The notes under the pieces were generated by a model. It was not told the DNA's origin. It was given only the letters and a program-made list of their open reading frames with translations, and did not search any database. This document shows positions 14,052 to 19,473 of a stretch of 19,473 nucleotides of DNA, piece by piece. The DNA comes from an uncultured Oscillospiraceae bacterium. Its GTDB lineage: Bacteria > Bacillota > Clostridia > Oscillospirales > Ruminococcaceae. Positions within the stretch are counted from its first letter, which is position 1; each line of letters opens with the position of its first letter. A program made the position numbers and the translations under genes. The stretch is taken from the NCBI GenBank assembly GCA_958427155.1, contig CAUABB010000006.1, positions 1-19,473 of the forward strand, in the 5' to 3' direction.

Positions 14052-15503
14052 ATGGATTTTCAAAATCTGACGGTGAAAGAGTTGCGGGAAAAGCTGGATC
14101 GGAAAGAAATTTCCGTACCTGAGCTTGTAAAAGCATACCTTGCCCGGATTTCTGAAAAGGATTCAGAAATAAAAAGTTTTATCACTGTATGTGAAGATTC
14201 TGCATTAAAGCAGGCTGAGAAAGCGCAGCAACGGATTGATTCTGGAAACGCGGCTCCTTTGACAGGTATTCCTTTTGGAATTAAGGATAATATCTGCACA
14301 TTGGGAGTTAAGACCACTTGTGCCTCCAAAATGTTGGAAGATTTTATTCCGCCCTATCAGGCGACTGTTATGGGAAAGCTTTCTGACCAAGAAGCTGTTG
14401 TACTCGGCAAACTTAATATGGATGAGTTCGCCATGGGTGGTTCGACGGCAACCTCTTATTTTGCTAAAACGGTAAATCCCTATGATCACAGTAAAGTTCC
14501 AGGCGGTTCTTCTGGCGGCTCAGCGGCCTGTGTATCTGCGTCTTTGGCCCCAGTTGCCTTGGGGTCTGATACTGGTGGTTCTATTCGCCAACCTGCATCG
14601 TTTTGTGGCGTAACAGGGCTGAAACCGACCTATAGTTCGGTTTCTAGGTTTGGTTTGGTTGCATTTGCAAGTTCTTTGGATCAGATCGGTCCAATTGCCA
14701 ATTCGGCTTATGACTGCGGTCTTGTTTTTAATAGTATTTGTGGATTCGACCCGCATGACGGAACAACATCGCGTCGGGTACATGAAAATGCGCTTGGTTT
14801 AGTCGGTCAAAGTGTTTCAGGCCTTAAAATTGCCGTTCCAAAAGAATTTTTTGAGGCGGGAATTGATGATGAAGTAAAAGAAAGCGTTTACGCTGCACTT
14901 AAAGTTTATGAGGCAATGGGTGCCAAAACGGTTGCGGTTTCCATGCCAAGCCTTAAATATGCGATTCCAGCCTATTATTTAATTTCTTCTGCTGAGGCAA
15001 GCTCCAATCTTTCTCGGTACGACGGTATTAAATATGGTTACCGTGCGCAGGGTGAAGAAGATTATAATGCCCTGATCCGCAAGACCCGAGATGAAGGCTT
15101 TGGAACTGAAGTTAAGCGCCGGATTTTACTTGGAACCTATGCGCTTGCAAGTGGCTATTATGATGCATACTATAAAAAGGCCCTTTATTTGAAAGGAAAG
15201 ATTCGCGAGGAGTACAACGCGATTTTTGAGGAATGCGACGTTATGATTACTCCAACCGCACCGAGTACGGCGTTTGGGTTTGATGAAGGAATCAGCGATC
15301 CGGCTAAAATGTATTTAGCGGATATTTGCACGGTTACAGTCAATATCGCCGGCCTTCCGGCTATTTCCACTCCTTGTGGTTATGATAAGAACGGGATGCC
15401 GATCGGTATGTCAATTGTCGGGAAAGCCTTTGATGAAGCAAGAATTATTCAGTTGGCCGATGCGTTTGAAAGAGATTTCAAACGTGTAGCGCCTGTACTA
15501 TAA
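14052..15503 (+). CDS. gatA: Asp/Glu-tRNA amidotransferase subunit A (amidase)
   Basis: An amidase-signature enzyme that releases ammonia from glutamine (or asparagine) and channels it to GatB. The 483-residue product has the complete Ser-cisSer-Lys triad: Lys78 in GIPFGIKDNICT, Ser153 in VPGGSSGGSA and nucleophile Ser177 in GSDTGGSIRQ. These positions are within one residue of those in characterised GatA. The glutamine-binding region with LDQIGPIA and the C-terminal TVNIAGLPAISTPCG motif are also present. Full length for the family. AAGGAAGGTAAGG precedes the ATG. It lies between gatC and gatB in the canonical order, and its glutamine supply may come from the synthetase encoded downstream. 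Confidence 0.97.
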   Translation: MDFQNLTVKELREKLDRKEISVPELVKAYLARISEKDSEIKSFITVCEDSALKQAEKAQQRIDSGNAAPLTGIPFGIKDNICTLGVKTTCASKMLEDFIPPYQATVMGKLSDQEAVVLGKLNMDEFAMGGSTATSYFAKTVNPYDHSKVPGGSSGGSAACVSASLAPVALGSDTGGSIRQPASFCGVTGLKPTYSSVSRFGLVAFASSLDQIGPIANSAYDCGLVFNSICGFDPHDGTTSRRVHENALGLVGQSVSGLKIAVPKEFFEAGIDDEVKESVYAALKVYEAMGAKTVAVSMPSLKYAIPAYYLISSAEASSNLSRYDGIKYGYRAQGEEDYNALIRKTRDEGFGTEVKRRILLGTYALASGYYDAYYKKALYLKGKIREEYNAIFEECDVMITPTAPSTAFGFDEGISDPAKMYLADICTVTVNIAGLPAISTPCGYDKNGMPIGMSIVGKAFDEARIIQLADAFERDFKRVAPVL

Positions 15504-15509
15504 AGAATG

Positions 15510-15518
15510 AGGCGGTGA
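15510..15518 (+). promoter_or_regulatory. Ribosome binding site that sets the gatB start
   Basis: AGGCGGTGA differs from the ideal AGGAGGTGA by one base and lies five bases before the ATG at 15524. An in-frame GTG at 15515 falls inside this site and is therefore unlikely to be the start. Confidence 0.7.
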
Positions 15519-15523
15519 ACAAA

Positions 15524-16945
15524 ATGCAGTATATCCCTGTAATAGGGCTTGAAATACACGCGGAACTTTTGACTGATTCCAAAGTGTTCTGCACCTGTTC
15601 CGCCGAGTTCGGCGGAGACCAGAATTCTCGCTGCTGTCCTGTTTGCAGCGGCTTTCCGGGCACCCTTCCGGTGTTGAATCAGCGGGCGGTAGAATATGCG
15701 GTAAAAGCCGGATTTGCCATGAATTGTTCGATTAATAAGTATTCGAAGTTCGACCGTAAAAACTATTTTTATCCAGATCTTCCCAAAGCGTATCAGATTT
15801 CTCAGTTGGATCTGCCTTTGTGTATTGATGGCAGAGTAAAGATTGAAACTGACAAGGGCGAAAAGTGGATTCGTATTAATCGAATTCATTTGGAAGAGGA
15901 TGCTGGAAAACTGGTTCATGATGACATCAACGCCACTAGTCTTGCCGACTATAACCGCTGTGGCGTTCCGCTTATCGAAATTGTCACTGAGCCCGATCTT
16001 TCCTCTGCAGAGGAGGCGCGGACGTTTGTCGAACAGGTAAGCCTTCTGCTCCAGTATGCTGGCGTTTGTGACTGTAAAATGGAGCAGGGTTCTATCCGGG
16101 CGGATGTCAATATTTCTATTATGCCGCCGGATGCTAAAGAATTTGGAACTCGTGCAGAAATTAAAAACCTCAATTCATTAAAGTCTATTACCAGAGCGAT
16201 TGATTATGAGATTAAACGTCAGGCAGAACTTTTGGATCGAGGAGAAAAGGTGGTTCAGGAAACCCGTCGGTTTAATGATAATCATGGAACCACTAAACCG
16301 ATGAGAAGCAAAGAAGACGCGCAGGACTACCGGTATTTTCCAGAGCCGGATATTCAGCCGGTAAATTTTACTGACGAAGACTTGGCTGCAATTCGTGCTT
16401 CCCTTCCTAAACTTCCAGACGAGAGGTTGAAAGAGTATACCAGCACATATGGCCTTTCTGAGACTGATGCGAAAATTATTGTGAATGATGTGAAGTTGTC
16501 CGATTTCTTTGATGCGGCTGTTGCGGTCTATCCGAACTATAAAAATATCTGTAATTTTGTCTTGACTGAGCTGCTCCGTCGCCTGAAAGAGACCGAAACT
16601 GACGATATTCCATTTTCTGCAGAGTATTTCGCTACTTTGGTTAAAATGATAGATGAGGGTAAGGTCAGTAGAAACGACGGTAAGACAGTTCTGCGTTATA
16701 TGCTTGAAAATCCGGCACATCCGGAAGAGATTGCTAAAGCCAATGGCTTTTTAGTTGTAAATGATATGGGGGCGGTCGATCAGGTGATTGACACGGTCAT
16801 GGCGGAACGTCCCGATTTGGTGGAACAGTATCGTGGGGGAGAAAAGAAAGTATTTGGCTTTTTAATGGGCCAATGCACATCGCGTTTAAAAGGCGTTGCC
16901 AATCCAAAAGATATTAAAGCAGTACTTGAAAAAAAATTGTCCTAA
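15524..16945 (+). CDS. gatB: Asp/Glu-tRNA amidotransferase subunit B
   Basis: The tRNA-binding kinase/transamidase subunit: it activates the misacylated Asp- or Glu-tRNA with ATP and adds ammonia from GatA. The 473-residue product begins YIPVIGLEIHAEL, the family signature. Zinc-ligand cysteines follow (Cys23/25 and Cys38/41 in VFCTCSAEF and CCPVCSGFPG), then the catalytic-cradle motifs KNYFYPDLPKAYQISQ, HLEEDAGKL and RCGVPLIEIVTEPD. The C-terminal helical and YqeY-like tail (from about residue 330) contacts the tRNA elbow, ending in FLMGQCTSRLKGVANP. The start at 15524 follows the ribosome site described separately. It lies 20 bases after gatA and 24 bases before aspS. Confidence 0.97.
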   Translation: MQYIPVIGLEIHAELLTDSKVFCTCSAEFGGDQNSRCCPVCSGFPGTLPVLNQRAVEYAVKAGFAMNCSINKYSKFDRKNYFYPDLPKAYQISQLDLPLCIDGRVKIETDKGEKWIRINRIHLEEDAGKLVHDDINATSLADYNRCGVPLIEIVTEPDLSSAEEARTFVEQVSLLLQYAGVCDCKMEQGSIRADVNISIMPPDAKEFGTRAEIKNLNSLKSITRAIDYEIKRQAELLDRGEKVVQETRRFNDNHGTTKPMRSKEDAQDYRYFPEPDIQPVNFTDEDLAAIRASLPKLPDERLKEYTSTYGLSETDAKIIVNDVKLSDFFDAAVAVYPNYKNICNFVLTELLRRLKETETDDIPFSAEYFATLVKMIDEGKVSRNDGKTVLRYMLENPAHPEEIAKANGFLVVNDMGAVDQVIDTVMAERPDLVEQYRGGEKKVFGFLMGQCTSRLKGVANPKDIKAVLEKKLS

Positions 16946-16957
16946 AAACAACACAAT

Positions 16958-16963
16958 GAGGTG
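16958..16963 (+). promoter_or_regulatory. Ribosome binding site that points to a TTG start for aspS
   Basis: GAGGTG is six bases before a TTG at 16970. The in-frame GTG at 16961 overlaps this site and has no ribosome site of its own. The next ATG (17012) has none either. Confidence 0.65.
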
Positions 16964-16969
16964 AAAGAT

Positions 16970-18277
16970 TTGATCAAAATCAGCGGCAATGCGGCGAAAG
17001 CTGCAGTCACTATGGAAAAGCTGAAAGAGAAAATTGGTGAAACCGTCACAATAGAAGCGTGCGTTCATCGAGTTCGCGATATGGGTTCGATTCGTTTCTT
17101 TATTCTCCGTACCGGTCGTTATCTACTCCAGACAGTTTATGCTGCTAATGAGTGCGATTGTTCAGTAGATGAGGTCAAGGTCGGGTGCTACGTGAGAGTA
17201 TCTGGTATCTTGAGAGAAGAGCCCCGTGCTGTTTATGGCCTGGAAGTTTCTATTCGTTCGGTAGAAATTCTTTCTGTACCCTCAGAGGAATATCCGCTGA
17301 AAGTAGGTCAGCGTCGACTGGGATGTTCGCTTGACGCGAATCTCGATAATCGGTCGGTTGCTTTACGAAACCCTTATGAGCGCGCTGTTTTTAAATTTAC
17401 CGAAGGCGTTGTTTCTGGATTTCGCGAGTTTATGTTGAGTGAAGGCTTTACTGAAATCCATACCCCGAAAATTGTAGCAGCGGGTGCAGAAGGCGGAGCG
17501 AATATTTTTAAGCTCGATTATTTTGACCAGACTGCTTATCTGAACCAGAGTCCTCAGTTTTATAAACAAACAGCGGTTGCGTTTTTTGACCGTGTCTTTG
17601 AAATCGGGCCTGTTTTTCGGGCAGAGCGGCATAATACTTCCCGCCATCTAAACGAATATACAGGGCTTGACTTTGAAATGGGCTTTATTAACGGGATGGA
17701 AGATGTTATGGAGATGGAAACGGCAATGCTGAAGCATGTTGTTTCCTATCTGAAAGAGAATTATCAGAACGAGCTGATGATCCTTTCGCCGGAACTTCCT
17801 GAAATTGAAGAAATTCCTTCTATTACCTTTATGGAAGCGGTTGAGCTTTTGGGTGGGCGTCAGCGGGCGGACTTGAGTCCGGATGACGAGGTGTTTCTCT
17901 GTAATTATGCTAAAAAGAATTATGGAAGCGATTTTATCTTTGTCACCCATTTTCCAGCGGCTAAACGCCCGTTTTACGCGATGAATGATAGGGAAGATAG
18001 TCGTTTTGCCCTTAGTTTTGACCTGTTGTTCCGGGGGTTGGAGATTACCACTGGTGGACAGCGAATTCATGATTATAATGAACAGGTTGAAAAGATGAAG
18101 GCTATGAAGATGGACCCTGATGATTTTAGGGAATATTTGAAGATTCATAAATATGGAATGCCGCCTCATGGCGGTCTTGGAATAGGCTTGGAACGTCTCG
18201 TGATGAAGTTACTGGGTCGTGCGAATATTCGTGAAGCCAGTATGTTCCCGAGAGACGTCAACCGTCTGGACCCGTAA
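16970..18277 (+). CDS. aspS: Archaeal-type aspartyl-tRNA synthetase, probably non-discriminating
   Basis: Charges tRNA(Asp) with aspartate and, if non-discriminating, also tRNA(Asn), giving the Asp-tRNA(Asn) that GatCAB amidates. The 435-residue product is the short archaeal/eukaryal form without the bacterial GAD insertion domain. It has an OB-fold anticodon domain (about 20-105) and a class II core with EIHTPKIVAAGAEGG (162-176), motif 2 FRAERHNTSRHLNEYTGLDF (216-235), THFPAAKRPFYAM and LLFRGLEITTGGQRIHDY. Motif 3 is HGGLGIGLERL and the end FPRDVNRLDP. His33 in ACVHRVRDMG aligns, as I recall, with Trp26 of the discriminating Thermococcus enzyme. Non-discriminating enzymes carry His there. 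Asparaginyl-tRNA synthetase is the main alternative, but the LDFEM and C-terminal motifs fit AspRS better. Start chosen as TTG from its ribosome site. Confidence 0.9.
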   Translation: MIKISGNAAKAAVTMEKLKEKIGETVTIEACVHRVRDMGSIRFFILRTGRYLLQTVYAANECDCSVDEVKVGCYVRVSGILREEPRAVYGLEVSIRSVEILSVPSEEYPLKVGQRRLGCSLDANLDNRSVALRNPYERAVFKFTEGVVSGFREFMLSEGFTEIHTPKIVAAGAEGGANIFKLDYFDQTAYLNQSPQFYKQTAVAFFDRVFEIGPVFRAERHNTSRHLNEYTGLDFEMGFINGMEDVMEMETAMLKHVVSYLKENYQNELMILSPELPEIEEIPSITFMEAVELLGGRQRADLSPDDEVFLCNYAKKNYGSDFIFVTHFPAAKRPFYAMNDREDSRFALSFDLLFRGLEITTGGQRIHDYNEQVEKMKAMKMDPDDFREYLKIHKYGMPPHGGLGIGLERLVMKLLGRANIREASMFPRDVNRLDP

Positions 18278-18290
18278 CATTCGAAACAAG

Positions 18291-18353
18291 GGCGTTTCGG
18301 TATCTGTCGAGTAGAAAAGATCGATTTATACTGAGAGCGCCTTTTATTCTTTT
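18291..18353 (+). terminator. Terminator or attenuator between aspS and glnN
   Basis: The left arm 18291-18303 (GGCGTTTCGGTAT) pairs with 18328-18341 (ATACTGAGAGCGCC) through 13 base pairs with two G-U pairs and one bulged G. TCGA/TCGA can extend the stem inside the loop. TTTTATTCTTTT follows directly. It begins 13 bases after the aspS stop and would end the gat operon, or limit read-through into glnN. Confidence 0.75.
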
Positions 18354-18363
18354 CATGATTGAT

Positions 18364-18456
18364 AGCTTGCCGGTGTGCCGGCTGCTGATAGAAATTCCGG
18401 TTTCCGCACGAAGGTGTGTGGTTCACATTTCCGGAAATTAGTTTGCGTTTAGCGCA
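18364..18456 (+). promoter_or_regulatory. Hairpin-rich leader of glnN
   Basis: Three successive hairpins precede the glnN ribosome site. The first is GCCGG-TGTG-CCGGC (18369-18382). The second is a two-part hairpin with outer TTCCGG/CCGGAA (18395-18400, 18431-18436) and inner CCGCAC/GTGTGG closing a six-base loop GAAGGT (18404-18421). The third is TGCG-TTTAG-CGCA (18444-18456). No T run follows any of them and no convincing promoter was recognised. This may be a regulatory leader RNA; an ANTAR-bound element is one idea, but the loops do not match its usual consensus. Confidence 0.4.
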
Positions 18457-18473
18457 GAAAGAAGGTTTTGTGA

Positions 18474-19473
18474 ATGAGTGAGAAATTCAATGTCATCGAA
18501 AGCTTCGGCTGCATGGTTTTCAACGATGCTGTCATGCGGGAAAGGTTACCAAAACATATTTATCAGTCCTTGAAAAAGACAATGACAGAAGGGACTGAGC
18601 TGGAAAAAAGCGTAGCGGACGTAGTAGCGAGCGCTATGAAAGATTGGGCGGTTGAGAAAGGTGCAACCCATTATACTCACTGGTTCCAGCCGATGACCGG
18701 AATTACTGCTGAAAAGCATGATTCTTTTATTGCGGTTGGAGGGGACGGCAAGGCTCTGATGGAATTTTCAGGCAAAGAGCTCACGAAGGGTGAACCCGAT
18801 GCTTCTTCATTTCCGTCCGGCGGTTTGAGAGCGACTTTTGAGGCTCGTGGGTATACCGCCTGGGATCCAACTTCTTATGCATTTGTTAAAGATGGAACCC
18901 TTTATATTCCAACTGCGTTTTGTTCTTATTCTGGGGAAGTTCTGGACAAAAAGACGCCACTTCTCCGTTCAATGGAAGCTATTGACAAACAGGCACTTAG
19001 AATTTTGCGGTTGTTTGGAAATACTACTTCTACTCGTGTTTATACAACTGTTGGCGCGGAACAGGAATATTTCCTGGTTGACAGGGACCAGTTCAAACAG
19101 CGTCTGGATTTGATGTTGACTGGGCGGACTCTGTTTGGTGCTAGGGCACCTAAGGGACAGGAAATGGAAGACCATTATTTTGGACATATTAAGCCCCGTG
19201 TCGCTGCGTATATGGCTGAACTCGATCGGGAACTCTGGAAACTTGGAATCTATTCTAAAACCAAGCATAATGAAGTTGCCCCCTCTCAGCATGAAATGGC
19301 ACCTATTTTTGAGACTACTAATATCGCGACTGACCATAATCAGCTGACAATGGAGATCATGCGCAGTGTTGCACAGCGGTATGATTTTGCACTGTTACTT
19401 CATGAGAAGCCTTTCGCGGGGGTAAACGGGTCCGGTAAACATAACAACTGGTCTATTTCCACCAACGATGGGC
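18474..19473 (+). CDS. glnN: Glutamine synthetase type III (5' part)
   Basis: Makes glutamine from glutamate, ammonia and ATP; the type III enzyme is a large dodecamer of about 700-residue subunits. The frame runs open for 333 codons to the window edge. Visible are the type III N-terminal stretch FNVIESFGCMVFND, THWFQPMTGITAEKHDSF, the hallmark GGLRATFEARGYTAWDPTS, metal/substrate residues GAEQEYFLVD, KHNEVAPSQHEMAPIFE and the glutamate-binding GVNGSGKHNNWS. The fused cyanobacterial/GSI catalytic residues further on are outside the window. AGAAGG lies about eight bases before the ATG. It follows the gat operon behind a terminator and a structured leader, so it is probably separately controlled. 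Its product feeds both GatCAB and the split glutamate synthase encoded nearby. Confidence 0.96.
   Translation, partial: MSEKFNVIESFGCMVFNDAVMRERLPKHIYQSLKKTMTEGTELEKSVADVVASAMKDWAVEKGATHYTHWFQPMTGITAEKHDSFIAVGGDGKALMEFSGKELTKGEPDASSFPSGGLRATFEARGYTAWDPTSYAFVKDGTLYIPTAFCSYSGEVLDKKTPLLRSMEAIDKQALRILRLFGNTTSTRVYTTVGAEQEYFLVDRDQFKQRLDLMLTGRTLFGARAPKGQEMEDHYFGHIKPRVAAYMAELDRELWKLGIYSKTKHNEVAPSQHEMAPIFETTNIATDHNQLTMEIMRSVAQRYDFALLLHEKPFAGVNGSGKHNNWSISTNDG

Noticed and set aside
16178..16720. A 180-residue open frame on the - strand inside gatB
   Set aside because: It lies wholly antisense to a clear gatB coding region, has no ribosome site or recognisable domain, and its composition is that of a shadow frame.
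17648..18169. A 173-residue open frame on the - strand inside aspS
   Set aside because: It is antisense to conserved synthetase motifs, with low-complexity composition and no start signals.

Overview
The window looks like a chromosomal segment from a Gram-positive member of the Clostridia, possibly Oscillospiraceae/Ruminococcaceae. The signs are strong AAGGAGG-type ribosome sites, tight operons, a cdaA-cdaR pair, LL-diaminopimelate aminotransferase (DapL), a type III glutamine synthetase, and an archaeal-type aspartyl-tRNA synthetase linked to gatCAB. This placement comes from gene content only. I saw no rRNA, tRNA, CRISPR array, insertion sequence or prophage.

Left part (1-4660, + strand): the 3' end of a class V aminotransferase (cysteine desulfurase-like); a promoter; cdaA and cdaR, overlapping by four bases (diadenylate cyclase and its YbbR-domain partner); a strong terminator; and a large FAD-dependent dehydrogenase. 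A gene-free stretch of about 320 bases follows and ends in a bidirectional terminator shared with the converging lipid kinase gene.

Middle part (4636-13478, - strand): a lipid kinase with its own promoter, and upstream of it a compact eight-gene run. From its promoter at about 13478 downward the run encodes a class II glutamine amidotransferase subunit, an FMN/ferredoxin glutamate synthase subunit, a 16-cysteine Fe-S protein, an NAD(P)/FAD oxidoreductase, a GXGXG subunit, an ANTAR-domain regulator, dapF and dapL. The first five are a glutamate synthase split into separate polypeptides. The FAD oxidoreductase gene is broken: an internal deletion of roughly 17 codons plus a frameshift removes the stretch that should carry its second FAD-binding motif. 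The ANTAR protein has a receiver-like domain with Asn where the phosphoacceptor Asp is expected.

Right part (13680-19473, + strand): a consensus promoter drives gatC-gatA-gatB-aspS, a complete module for making Asn-tRNA by transamidation. A terminator and a hairpin-rich leader follow, then the first 333 codons of type III glutamine synthetase (glnN), cut by the window edge.

The unifying theme of the middle and right parts is glutamine/glutamate nitrogen flow. GlnN makes glutamine, the split synthase would turn it into glutamate, GatCAB consumes it for tRNA amidation, and DapL uses glutamate as amino donor for meso-diaminopimelate. No wholly new system is evident. The most notable items are the damaged synthase subunit, the ANTAR regulator with its possible RNA target in the glnN leader, the dyad-rich glt promoter, and the unexplained stretch at 4312-4612.
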